Assembly (NCBI RefSeq): GCF_000159955.1
Contig: NZ_GG695978.1
Span: 33,256-97,255 of the forward strand
Source: Paenibacillus sp. oral taxon 786 str. D14
GTDB taxonomy: Bacteria > Bacillota > Bacilli > Paenibacillales > Paenibacillaceae
DNA: 64,000 nt
Direction: 5' to 3'
Shown: positions 53,605 through 61,240 of the stretch, piece after piece
Layout: each line of letters begins with the position of its first letter
Position numbering within the stretch: position 1 is the first letter of the stretch
Notes under the pieces: generated by a model
The model's input: the letters and a program-made list of their open reading frames with translations, nothing else
Told to the model about the DNA's origin: nothing
Database searches by the model: none
Made by a program: the position numbers and the translations under genes

Positions 53605-55056
53605 ATGAGCAAATATGAAACTATGGCGAAACGGATCTTGGAATCCATCGGCGGTTCTGACAATGTGGAGCAATTTACGAACTGCATGACCCGGTTGCGG
53701 GTGTCGGTCCGGGACCGTAGCCAAATTGACGAAATCGGGCTCAAACAGATCGAGGGCGTACTTGGTGCGGTTGATGATGAGACGTATCAAGTAATCCTCG
53801 GACCGGGTGTTGTGAATAGTGTGGCGGAGGAATTTGGCAAACTTCTGAAAGAAGAGGGGCATGGCGGCCAAGGAGCAGCAGCTGGCGGCCAAACGGCGAC
53901 GCTCCGCGAGGGCTCGGAGATCAAGGCAGAGCTCAAAAAGAAGAACAACACGCCTTTCAAAAATTTCTTGCGAAAAATCGGCAACATCTTTATTCCACTG
54001 ATTCCCGCGTTGGTAGGGGCCGGGATTATCAACGGTATCGCCGGCTTGATCAATAACCTGATTACTTCCGGCAACGGGGCGGACTGGCTGCTTACGCTCC
54101 AACCGATTATTAGTGTCATTGGCTCGGCCTTCTTCGGGTATTTGACGATCTTTGCCGGGGTGAATGCCGCGAAAGAGTTCGGGGGAACGCCCGCGCTTGG
54201 CGGTGCCGTGGCCGCGATCATCGTTGCACCGGTGGTGGCGAATATCTCTTATACCTATCCCCTGTTTGGTGAAATTAAGCTGAATGCGGGGCAGGGCGGA
54301 ATCATCGGGGCGATTTTGGCCGCAGGGCTGATCTCTGTGTTGGAAAAATGGATTCGTAAACGGATGCCGGCAGCGATTGATATCATCGTAACTCCTACCA
54401 TTGCGCTGTTGCTTGCAGGCTTGGTTACCGTGTTCTTCCTGATGCCGGTCAGCGGTATTATCTCTCAAGGCATCGGACAGGTAACAACTTGGCTGTTGGC
54501 CCATGGCGGACCGCTGTCCGGCTTCGTTCTCGCTGCGCTGTTCCTGCCGCTGGTCATGTTCGGCTTGCACCAGGCGCTCATTCCGATTCATGCCGAATTG
54601 ATTTCGCAGGTCGGATACACGGCGTTGCTGCCGATCCTGGCCATGGCGGGGGCGGGGCAAGTCGGCTCGGCGATCGCCATTTATATCAAGCTGAAGCATA
54701 ACGCGAGAATGCGCAACATGATCAAAGGGGCGTTGCCCGTCGGATTTCTTGGCATCGGCGAACCGCTCATTTACGGGGTCAGCTTGCCTCTGGGCCGGCC
54801 GTTTGTAACCGCTTGTCTTGGCGGTGGGTTTGGCGGGGCTGTGCTTGGTTTGTTCGCGATGACGGGGAACTTCATCGGCTCGGTGGCGATTGGACCTTCC
54901 GGCCTCGTCCTGATCCCGCTGATTCAAGGCCCAATGGGAATCGGCATGACGATTCTCGGTTACTTGGCCGGGTTGATCGTCTCCTATGTCGCCGGATTCT
55001 TGCTCACGTATTTCTTTGGTTTTACAAAGCAGATGCTTATAGAGCATAATAGATAA
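53605..55056 (+). CDS. murP: PTS system MurNAc-specific EIIBC component
   Basis: A 483-residue transporter. EIIB domain (about 1-85) with the phospho-Cys in FTNCMTRLRV (about 28); an EIIC membrane domain of about 10 segments (about 125-480) of the glucose family with GIGEPLIYGVSLPL (about 373-386). No EIIA domain, so phosphate must come from an EIIA elsewhere. Context with murQ and murR points to MurNAc, though GlcNAc or sucrose specificity cannot be told from sequence alone. Confidence 0.9.
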   Translation: MSKYETMAKRILESIGGSDNVEQFTNCMTRLRVSVRDRSQIDEIGLKQIEGVLGAVDDETYQVILGPGVVNSVAEEFGKLLKEEGHGGQGAAAGGQTATLREGSEIKAELKKKNNTPFKNFLRKIGNIFIPLIPALVGAGIINGIAGLINNLITSGNGADWLLTLQPIISVIGSAFFGYLTIFAGVNAAKEFGGTPALGGAVAAIIVAPVVANISYTYPLFGEIKLNAGQGGIIGAILAAGLISVLEKWIRKRMPAAIDIIVTPTIALLLAGLVTVFFLMPVSGIISQGIGQVTTWLLAHGGPLSGFVLAALFLPLVMFGLHQALIPIHAELISQVGYTALLPILAMAGAGQVGSAIAIYIKLKHNARMRNMIKGALPVGFLGIGEPLIYGVSLPLGRPFVTACLGGGFGGAVLGLFAMTGNFIGSVAIGPSGLVLIPLIQGPMGIGMTILGYLAGLIVSYVAGFLLTYFFGFTKQMLIEHNR

Positions 55057-55169
55057 TACAAGCCAGCAGAGAAACGTTTGGCTGCCTTTAACCAGGCCGC
55101 CGCGTTTCTTTTGCGTTTTATGGGAATGGAAATAGCATCAGACGGATTGGGAATACGGAGGGGATGACC

Positions 55170-56024
55170 GTGACGACGGGAAGCGTACTTACGCAAATGG
55201 AGGCCATGCTGGAACAACTGCCTGAATCGGAAAGAAAGGCGGCCCAATATATTTTGACGGCTTCGGCGGAAGTCTCCGGCTTAAGTATCCATGCGGTCGC
55301 CGATAAAGCGGGGACCAGTGCGGCGGCGATTACCCGGCTATGCCGTTCGCTGGGGCTGAGCGGATTTCCTGATTTGAAAATGCGTTTGTCGGTCGATAAT
55401 GCCAAACCGCAAAGACCAGGCTATTATGACATTGAACGCGGGGAGACGATTCAAAACGTCATTCAAAAGACGGTCTCCAACAGTCTCCAAGCCATTCAAG
55501 ATATGATGCTTCACCTGCAGCCCGAACTGATCGAGCAGGTGGTGGACAGCTTCCGAGAGGCTTCCGTCATCCATATGTACGGGGTAGGCGCTTCGGCGAT
55601 CGTCGCAGCGGATGCCGCACAAAAGTGGCTGCGCCTGGGGAAGCAAGCGTTCGCTCTGCAGGACGAGCATCTAATTGCGGCCGCGCTGGCCAGCGCTCCG
55701 CCGGGGGCCTTGTTTATGGGCATCTCTTACAGCGGGAACACCAAGGAAGTGCTGCAATTGTTCCGGGTTGCCCAAAAGTACGGCGTGCGCACCATCGGCT
55801 TGTCCCGTTTCGGCAATCATAAAGTAGCCGAGCTGGCCGATTTGATGCTGTACACGCCGCAGGCGCCGGAAGCGACCCTGCGTAGCGGGGCGTCCAGCTC
55901 GCGGTTGGCACAATTGGTCATGATCGATATTTTGTTCTTCGCGTACGCCTCGACGCAATACGAAGAGACGATCCTCAGGTTGAGTCAAACCCATGAGGCA
56001 ACGGCGTTCCTCAAACAGAACTAG
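55170..56024 (+). CDS. murR: RpiR-family regulator, probable MurR
   Basis: A 284-residue regulator: N-terminal RpiR helix-turn-helix (about 1-75, SIHAVADKAGTSAAAITRLCRSLGLSG) and C-terminal sugar-phosphate-binding SIS domain (about 125-255, with GVGASAIVA and GISYSGNTKEV). It should sense MurNAc-6-P and control the murQP promoter. GTG 55170 is preferred (GGAGG 8 nt upstream); ATG 55164 is immediately next to the SD. Confidence 0.88.
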   Translation: MTTGSVLTQMEAMLEQLPESERKAAQYILTASAEVSGLSIHAVADKAGTSAAAITRLCRSLGLSGFPDLKMRLSVDNAKPQRPGYYDIERGETIQNVIQKTVSNSLQAIQDMMLHLQPELIEQVVDSFREASVIHMYGVGASAIVAADAAQKWLRLGKQAFALQDEHLIAAALASAPPGALFMGISYSGNTKEVLQLFRVAQKYGVRTIGLSRFGNHKVAELADLMLYTPQAPEATLRSGASSSRLAQLVMIDILFFAYASTQYEETILRLSQTHEATAFLKQN

Positions 56025-56128
56025 CGGCTTTCCCGCGTGCTTTTGGATTTTCAGGCACTATGGACAGCCTTACCGTCATATATTAGGGTTGAAGTCCGGA
56101 AATGACGGGACAGGAGGTGCTAGTCACG

Positions 56129-56419
56129 ATGCCCAGCTATTATCAGTATGGAATCAGTCCGCAGCTGGTCGAACGGGTGAAGTTGAAAATGAAAAATCCG
56201 GCGATCAAAGAGCGGATGAAACAGGTCGTCGACGGCCTCACCCGCGCGGATTTGCAGGATCGCGTTAAGGTGCGCAGGCTCGTTAGAACGGCCGCTTCTG
56301 TGCTTGGCGAAAGATTGAGCGGCGTTCAGGAAGAGCAAATCGTCCAATTCGTCATCGATCAGCGAATCGACCCGCGGAATACGCTTCACTTGCTGCGCTT
56401 ATGGGGAATGTTCCGCTAG
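56129..56419 (+). CDS. small protein resembling stage VI sporulation protein F
   Basis: A 96-residue helical protein (MPSYYQYGISPQLVERVK) with the pattern LQDRVKVRRLVRTAASVLGERLS...EEQIVQFVIDQRIDPRNTLHLLRLWGMFR. It resembles the SpoVIF family, needed for late coat assembly in Bacillus, through the K/R-R-L-V-R...S..-E-..IV.-I...-I pattern. The match is by recall and not certain. ATG 56129 follows AGGAGG by about 11 nt; a longer frame starts at 56102. Confidence 0.55.
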   Translation: MPSYYQYGISPQLVERVKLKMKNPAIKERMKQVVDGLTRADLQDRVKVRRLVRTAASVLGERLSGVQEEQIVQFVIDQRIDPRNTLHLLRLWGMFR

Positions 56420-56576
56420 AGCAAGCGCGCAGAGATGCGGCGGGACGGGTGATAAGGCCCTGGGGACCGGTACCCCGGCGGCCTTTTGCTATTTTCTCGG
56501 AGGGATGATCCGGGGCCAGGCGAGATAAGCTAAACGATACATGAGCGGGGCACAAAGCGCCGGGAGTCATTTCTGC

Positions 56577-56623
56577 TTGCCAATCTCCATGTTTTGTTTT
56601 ATATTGACATGAGAGTAGGTCAA
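56577..56623 (+). promoter_or_regulatory. promoter with operator-like inverted repeat before the tetR-map operon
   Basis: TTGCCA (56577-56582), 17-bp spacer, TATATT (56600-56605). TTGAC (56604-56608) and GTCAA (56619-56623) form an inverted repeat overlapping the -10 and the expected start site, a typical TetR autoregulation position. Confidence 0.55.
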
Positions 56624-56645
56624 AAATAAAAGGAGGTTGTGGCGG

Positions 56646-57326
56646 ATGACCCCGCGTACGAAGGAACAAAATGAAGAGATCAGGCTGCGCCGGCTTGCTC
56701 AAATTCGTGTCGCGGCCGCCGATGTGTTTCTTGAGAAAGGCCTGACGTTAGAGATTCGGGACGTGGCGACCAAGGCCGGGCTTGGTTACGGCACGGTCTA
56801 CCACTATTACAGTAATAAAGGGGATCTGCTGCATGACGTGCTGTGGACGGCGATGGACCGGGCCGGGGAATGGATCGACCTGAGGACGGAGGAGCAGGAA
56901 GCGGCCGCCGATTCCCTTGTTGCAGCAGGTACCCGGCTGCTGAAGCTGTGGGCCAAGGATCACGGCGTTTATCTGTTGTATAAGCTGGCGGCGGATGGCT
57001 TCCAGCTGCTGCCGGAAGCCCGGGCACTGCCGCTTGCGGAGACGTTCCGCCGCGAGGTGTTGCTGCCGTTCGCCGCGGTGCTGGAGCGCGGTTTGCCGCC
57101 GGGTTCCGGAGAGACCGCTGCGACTGCTAGCTTAGCGGCGGGACAAGGCGCTGGGGGAGAGGGCGTCCGTCAGGCGGAATTGTTGCTGGCTGCGCTGGCC
57201 GGCTGCGCCGGCTCTCCGCTGCGCCAAGGCACGCTGGACCACGAAGCGGCAGACATTGCGCGTCTGCTATTGTATCGGCTGTCGGAGCGAACCCGATGGA
57301 CCCTCGAAGGAGTGAGAGCTGAATGA
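56646..57326 (+). CDS. TetR-family transcriptional regulator
   Basis: A 226-residue regulator: basic N-terminus, then the TetR helix-turn-helix (about 15-60: AAADVFLEKGLTLEIRDVATKAGLGYGTVYHYYSNKGDL), then a variable ligand domain with an Ala/Gly-rich stretch (about 155-175). ATG 56646 follows GGAGG; a GTG/ATG-type start at 56637 is unlikely. It overlaps map by ATGA (57323-57326), an unusual pairing of a repressor with an essential aminopeptidase. Confidence 0.88.
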   Translation: MTPRTKEQNEEIRLRRLAQIRVAAADVFLEKGLTLEIRDVATKAGLGYGTVYHYYSNKGDLLHDVLWTAMDRAGEWIDLRTEEQEAAADSLVAAGTRLLKLWAKDHGVYLLYKLAADGFQLLPEARALPLAETFRREVLLPFAAVLERGLPPGSGETAATASLAAGQGAGGEGVRQAELLLAALAGCAGSPLRQGTLDHEAADIARLLLYRLSERTRWTLEGVRAE

Positions 57327-58069
57327 TTATATTGAAATCGCCGCGGGAAATTGAAGAGATGAAACGGGCGAATCAGATTGTTGCGGATTGTCACCGGGAG
57401 GTCGCCAAAATGATTCAACCCGGGGTCACGACAAAGGAAATTAATGATTTTGTAGTCCGGCATATTACGAAGCTGGGCGGCAAGCAGTTTACGAAAGGGT
57501 ACAACGGGTTCCCGGCCGAAACCTGCGCATCGGTGAACGATGTGGTGGCCCACGGGTTCCCTTCGGACCGGCCGCTGCAGAACGGCGATCTGCTCAAGCT
57601 GGACATCGTTGCGGAGGCGGACGGCTGGTTTGGCGATTCGTGCTGGTGTTATGCGGTAGGTCAGGTGAGTCCTGAGGCGGAAAAGCTGATGCGGGTGACG
57701 AAGGAATGTCTGGAGCTGGGGATCGCCCAAGCGATTCCAGGCAACCGGCTGGGCGATGTGACTTCGGCGATCCAGAAGCATGCGGAGGCGAACGGTTATT
57801 CCGTCGTACGCGATCTGCTCGGTCACGGGATCGGACGCAGCCTGCATGAGGAGCCCAACTACGAGCATGTCGGCGTAGCGGGTAAGGGCATTCGGCTCAA
57901 GGAAGGCATGGTGTTTACGATCGAGCCGATGATCAATGAAGGCACGTTCCGCATCATGATTGACGATGACGGCTGGACGGCGCGTACGGCGGACGGCAAA
58001 TTGTCGGCCCAATTCGAGCATACGATCGCGCTGACGGCGGACGGACCGCTGATTTTAACAGCTCAATAA
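57323..58069 (+). CDS. map: type I methionine aminopeptidase
   Basis: A 248-residue cytosolic metallopeptidase removing the initiator Met. The five ligands are visible: Asp in LKLDIVAEA (about 94), Asp in GDSCW (about 105), His in GHGIGRSLHEEP (about 168), Glu in TIEPM (about 201) and Glu in AQFEHT (about 232). It lacks the N-terminal SecM/zinc extension found in some Gram-positive forms. It is not the secY-linked copy typical of ribosomal clusters and is probably a second MAP. Confidence 0.95.
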   Translation: MIILKSPREIEEMKRANQIVADCHREVAKMIQPGVTTKEINDFVVRHITKLGGKQFTKGYNGFPAETCASVNDVVAHGFPSDRPLQNGDLLKLDIVAEADGWFGDSCWCYAVGQVSPEAEKLMRVTKECLELGIAQAIPGNRLGDVTSAIQKHAEANGYSVVRDLLGHGIGRSLHEEPNYEHVGVAGKGIRLKEGMVFTIEPMINEGTFRIMIDDDGWTARTADGKLSAQFEHTIALTADGPLILTAQ

Positions 58070-58086
58070 GCAGCAAGCAGGAAAGG

Positions 58087-58132
58087 AAGGCGGATGCCCA
58101 AAGTCCGAAGGGACAAGGGATCCGCCTTTTTT
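58087..58132 (+). terminator. map terminator
   Basis: AAGGCGGAT (58087-58095) pairs with ATCCGCCTT (58120-58128), with an inner short stem, then TTTT. Confidence 0.85.
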
Positions 58133-58182
58133 GGCATGCTTTCGCTCTGCCAAATTATCCAACATAAACCTGTTGCGAAAGG

Positions 58183-58224
58183 GAATGTTTGTTCGTATTA
58201 TGAGTATAATAGGAACAGATGTTC
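58183..58224 (+). promoter_or_regulatory. SOS control region with one good and one partial LexA box
   Basis: GAACAGATGTTC (58213-58224) fits the Bacillus LexA core GAAC-N4-GTTC. GAATGTTTGTTC (58183-58194) matches with one arm base changed. TATAAT (58205-58210) lies between them; the -35 is not clear. Binding of LexA to either site would cover the promoter. Confidence 0.7.
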
Positions 58225-58242
58225 TGATTAGAAGGTGAGCAT

Positions 58243-58275
58243 ATGACAGACAGTATGAAGAAGGGAGACGCATGA
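58243..58275 (+). CDS. possible 10-codon leader ORF of the SOS operon
   Basis: ATG 58243 with GAAGGTGAGC directly upstream opens MTDSMKKGDA and ends in a TGA that overlaps the ATG of the next gene (58272-58275). It could be a translational coupling device or a shifted start relic. The downstream gene also has its own AAGGGAG, so the peptide may be without function. Confidence 0.3.
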   Translation: MTDSMKKGDA

Positions 58276-58658
58276 GCCCTATTCCCTGGCAAACGCAGGA
58301 GGAAGCGGAGATGATCAAGCAATATGTGCTGCTTTCTCTGTTGCTTGATGTGCTGGAACGAGACCAGCGCGCATTGGCATCCGCTTCGTTGAAGCTGCCT
58401 CAGGTATACAAGGGGCTGATCCGCTTGCTGCAGAACGCCGCAGCCGCGGATTTGGCCCGGGTGCGCCAAGGCATGCGTGAGCATGGACTGAAGGTATTCG
58501 AAGAGCGGCGGACGAAGCTTGGGATTGAAGCCCGCTATTTATGCCGGGGGTATACGTACGAGTTCTCCATGCTGTGGGGATTGGTCAAGGCGGAACTGAT
58601 CCGCCGGCTTTGCGCCTATCTGGGGATCGATGTGAGGAAAGAGGGGATGTTCTCATGA
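58272..58658 (+). CDS. SOS-operon protein of unknown function, paralog A
   Basis: A 128-residue, mostly helical soluble protein. It is a clear paralog of the next gene's product; both share EEA/EED..IKQYVLLSLLLDVLERD-type starts, a central R/K-rich helix and the strongly conserved pair ARYLCRGY and FSMLW (about 86-101) followed by LVKAEL. I recognise no named domain and no catalytic motif; the Cys in YLCRGY is conserved in both. SD AAGGGAG is 5 nt before ATG 58272. It is first in a LexA-boxed operon with a Y-family polymerase and overlaps the next gene by ATGA (58655-58658). Confidence 0.8.
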   Translation: MSPIPWQTQEEAEMIKQYVLLSLLLDVLERDQRALASASLKLPQVYKGLIRLLQNAAAADLARVRQGMREHGLKVFEERRTKLGIEARYLCRGYTYEFSMLWGLVKAELIRRLCAYLGIDVRKEGMFS

Positions 58659-59044
58659 AAGGTATGCCCCCAGCACCCTTGGAGACAGAAGAAGATCTCC
58701 AGTTGGTCAAAGAATACATTTTACTCCCTGTTCTTTTGAATGTGTTGGAAAGGGATATGAAAGCATTGGGGACAGTAAAGCTAAAGATGGACGTGGTGTA
58801 CGCAAGAGCCTTACACACTGCCCAAGATGTGATCACTGCAGATTTGACGTCGGTTCGGAAACAAATGCGCGACAGAGGGATCAAGGTGTTCGAGCAACAA
58901 CGTACTGAATTGGGCATGGAGGCCCGCTATTTGTGCAGGGGCTATCAACATAGATTTTCCATGCTTTGGAGCTTGGTGAAAGCGGAGCTTAATCAATATT
59001 TGAGTAAGTATCTTAACGTCGACTTAAGGAGCGACGGCCTATGA
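58655..59044 (+). CDS. SOS-operon protein of unknown function, paralog B
   Basis: A 129-residue paralog of the preceding protein, about half identical over the alignable length by eye (LLxVLERDxxAL, VFExxRTxLGxEARYLCRGY, FSMLWxLVKAEL). Base composition is lower in GC than paralog A, so the two have diverged for some time. The ATG overlaps the stop of A, and the stop overlaps the polymerase start (ATGA at 59041-59044). All four genes of this operon are thus coupled. A role as accessory of the polymerase is inferred from context only. Confidence 0.8.
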   Translation: MKGMPPAPLETEEDLQLVKEYILLPVLLNVLERDMKALGTVKLKMDVVYARALHTAQDVITADLTSVRKQMRDRGIKVFEQQRTELGMEARYLCRGYQHRFSMLWSLVKAELNQYLSKYLNVDLRSDGL

Positions 59045-60285
59045 AAAGCGATAACAAAAGTCGAGTCATCATGCTGGCGGATTGTCAATCCTTTTACGCA
59101 AGTGTTGAGAAAGCGGCCCACCCCGAGTATGCAGACAAACCTGTTGTGGTTGCAGGAGACCCCGCGCGTCGTTCCGGGATTATCCTCGCCGCGTGTCCCC
59201 TTGCCAAGCAATATGGGATCACTACGGCAGAGAGGCTGGGAGAGGCACTTGCCAAATGCCCGGATCTTGTGGTCATTCGTCCCCGTATGGAGGAATACAT
59301 CAGAGTATCCTTGCAAATTACAGAAATTTATCAATCCTACACGGACTTGGTAGAGCCGTACAGCATAGATGAACAGTATTTGGATGTCACGGGAAGCTTA
59401 CAGCTTTTTGGCGGTCCTGATAAGATTGCGAGGAGCATTCAGGATAAAGTCATGAAGGAGACGGGCGTTCGTGTACGCATTGGAATTAGTGAAAATAAGG
59501 TGCTCTCCAAAATGGCCTGCGATAATTTCGCCAAACGTAATGCTTCGGGGATTTTTCACTTGCCTGTGAAAGATCTGCAAGAAGTGCTTTGGCCGTTGCC
59601 GATTCATCAGATGTTTATGGTGGGCTCCCGGATGCGCCGGCATTTAATGAAAATGGGGATATATACCATTGGCCAGCTGGCCCAGACTCCCCTGACCAAA
59701 TTAAGAGCCAAATGGGGAGTGAACGGGGAAGTTCTGTGGCTCATTGCCAACGGCAAGGATCATTCCCCGGTAACGCCAAGTACACACGATTTGCAAAAAG
59801 CCATCGGCCATCAAATGACCCTTCCCTACGATTATTGGGAGTTTGACGATATCATGGTTCCCCTATTAGAGCTCTCAGAGTTAGTATGTCAACGAGCTCG
59901 AATGAAAGGCTATATGGGCTGGGTGGTTTCGGTAGGGTGTCAAGGAGCGGATTTTGATCACCCTTCCGGCTTCTACAGACAAATGAAATTACCCGACCCG
60001 ACGAACCTCACGGATGAGGTGTTCCATGCAGCGAAAAAACTATTTAAACGACATTGGGATGGGTTGCCCATTCGAAAAATCGGGGTCACTCTAAGTCAAT
60101 TGGTAAGCGATCAGGAATACCAACTTACTTTATTCAATGACCGCGAGGCAAAGTTAGCGTTGGAAAGAACCACTGACCGAATTAAAGAGAAATACGGAAG
60201 TACCGCGATCATGAGGGCCTCTTCTTTAAAAGCTTCGGGCCAAGCGCGGGATCGAGCGCAAAAAATTGGAGGACATTATAAATGA
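59041..60285 (+). CDS. UvrX-type Y-family DNA polymerase
   Basis: A 414-residue translesion polymerase of the UvrX/YqjW branch. First metal Asp in MLADCQSFYASVE (about 14), catalytic YSIDEQYLD (about 106-114, Asp109 and Glu110), helix-hairpin-helix thumb (about 165-215), and a little-finger domain (about 240-350). A beta-clamp-binding motif QLTLF is at about 361. Relatives occur in SPbeta prophage and the B. subtilis yqj SOS locus. It is coupled at both ends to its neighbours. Confidence 0.93.
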   Translation: MKSDNKSRVIMLADCQSFYASVEKAAHPEYADKPVVVAGDPARRSGIILAACPLAKQYGITTAERLGEALAKCPDLVVIRPRMEEYIRVSLQITEIYQSYTDLVEPYSIDEQYLDVTGSLQLFGGPDKIARSIQDKVMKETGVRVRIGISENKVLSKMACDNFAKRNASGIFHLPVKDLQEVLWPLPIHQMFMVGSRMRRHLMKMGIYTIGQLAQTPLTKLRAKWGVNGEVLWLIANGKDHSPVTPSTHDLQKAIGHQMTLPYDYWEFDDIMVPLLELSELVCQRARMKGYMGWVVSVGCQGADFDHPSGFYRQMKLPDPTNLTDEVFHAAKKLFKRHWDGLPIRKIGVTLSQLVSDQEYQLTLFNDREAKLALERTTDRIKEKYGSTAIMRASSLKASGQARDRAQKIGGHYK

Positions 60286-60617
60286 GTAAAAAACTGCAAG
60301 GAAACGGTCTATTCGAATCGTCCAGAATGATGCTTCCGGAACACAAGGAGGCTTACATCCTGCACCAGCAGAACTTGCGAAAGAGTCCGCCGCCACAATT
60401 AGATGATCAAGAAATGGAACGGATATCCATGCTCATTGCTGAATCAATGCAGCTCAGGAAAGAGGTAATTTTAGTATTATTCGGTGAATTTAATGTAACG
60501 GAAATAACAGGAGTCGTGACAAAAATTGATCTACAACAAAAAAACATCAAATTCACCCATGGCAATGATTTTCGCTGGATAAAGGTATCGGACATTATTG
60601 ACGGTATGTGGAAATGA
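60282..60617 (+). CDS. YolD-like family protein
   Basis: A 111-residue protein with KLQGNGLFESSRMMLPEHK at the N-terminus and the FNVTEITGVVTKIDLQQKNIKF strand pair, typical of the YolD family that accompanies UvrX/YqjW polymerases in Bacillus and prophages. YolD is proposed as the UmuD-like partner. It overlaps the polymerase by ATGA; a terminator follows. Confidence 0.9.
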   Translation: MSKKLQGNGLFESSRMMLPEHKEAYILHQQNLRKSPPPQLDDQEMERISMLIAESMQLRKEVILVLFGEFNVTEITGVVTKIDLQQKNIKFTHGNDFRWIKVSDIIDGMWK

Positions 60618-60639
60618 TTTGTAATAAGGAAAACTTGAA

Positions 60640-60690
60640 GAGCTATCCTTAAAAGTCATCGCAGATGGCTTCCGGTATAGCTCTTTTTTA
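60640..60690 (+). terminator. terminator of the SOS operon
   Basis: AGAGCTAT (60640-60647) pairs with ATAGCTCT (60678-60685), with additional inner pairing, followed by TTTTT. Confidence 0.75.
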
Positions 60691-60782
60691 CTGAAATATG
60701 CAAAGGTCTGAAAGGAGCCAATAGATACAGAGGAACAATTAGTGGATCTCGAACCTGAATATTTTAGATGCCCTTGCGAAAT

Positions 60783-60848
60783 AATCAAATGAGTATTTGA
60801 ATAATCGATGGATTTATTGTATGATGATAATCAAATATTGATTTGATT
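60783..60848 (+). promoter_or_regulatory. cad promoter with two CadC operator dyads
   Basis: AATCAAAT-GAGT-ATTTGAAT (60783-60802) and AATCAAAT-ATTG-ATTTGATT (60829-60848) are two dyads with equal 4-bp centres. Between them: -35 TTGAAT (60797-60802), 17-bp spacer, -10 TATGAT (60820-60825). The dyads match the TCAAATAAATATTTGA core of the Staphylococcus cad operator. CadC should bind both sites and leave when Cd, Pb or Zn is bound. Confidence 0.85.
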
Positions 60849-60862
60849 GTTGAGGTGAGGAT

Positions 60863-61240
60863 ATGAACAGGAAAGAAAAGGATTCATGTGAAATTTACTG
60901 TTACGACGAACCTAAAGTCCGAAAGGTACAAAATGCGCTCGAAAGACAAAATATTCAAGGCATGATTAAGATGTTCAAGGTTTTAGCTGACGAAACAAGA
61001 ATGAAAATCGCCTTTGCCCTGTGCGAAGAGGATGAATTATGTGTTTGTGATGTGGCTAACATCATCGGCTCTTCAATGGCCACAGCCTCACACCACCTTC
61101 GCACCTTAAAACAGCTTGGCCTAGCCAAATACCGCAAGGATGGTAAATTAGTTTTTTATTCGCTGGAAGATGACCATGTTCGTCAACTGGTGCAGCTAGC
61201 TTCTACTCATTCGAGGGAGTTGATCATCAATGGAAAATAA
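60863..61240 (+). CDS. cadC: ArsR/SmtB-family cadmium-responsive repressor
   Basis: A 125-residue homolog of pI258 CadC. Metal-site cysteines are visible: Cys9 and Cys13 in [10 protein letters not shown], and ELCVCDV (about 58-60) in the alpha-3 region. The winged helix carries [31 protein letters not shown]. It overlaps cadA by 11 bp. Confidence 0.95.
   Translation: MNRKEKDSCEIYCYDEPKVRKVQNALERQNIQGMIKMFKVLADETRMKIAFALCEEDELCVCDVANIIGSSMATASHHLRTLKQLGLAKYRKDGKLVFYSLEDDHVRQLVQLASTHSRELIINGK

Noticed and set aside
53581..55047. 488-codon minus-strand open frame opposite murP
   Set aside because: Low-complexity hydrophilic shadow of a membrane-protein gene; murP has motifs, SD and operon context.
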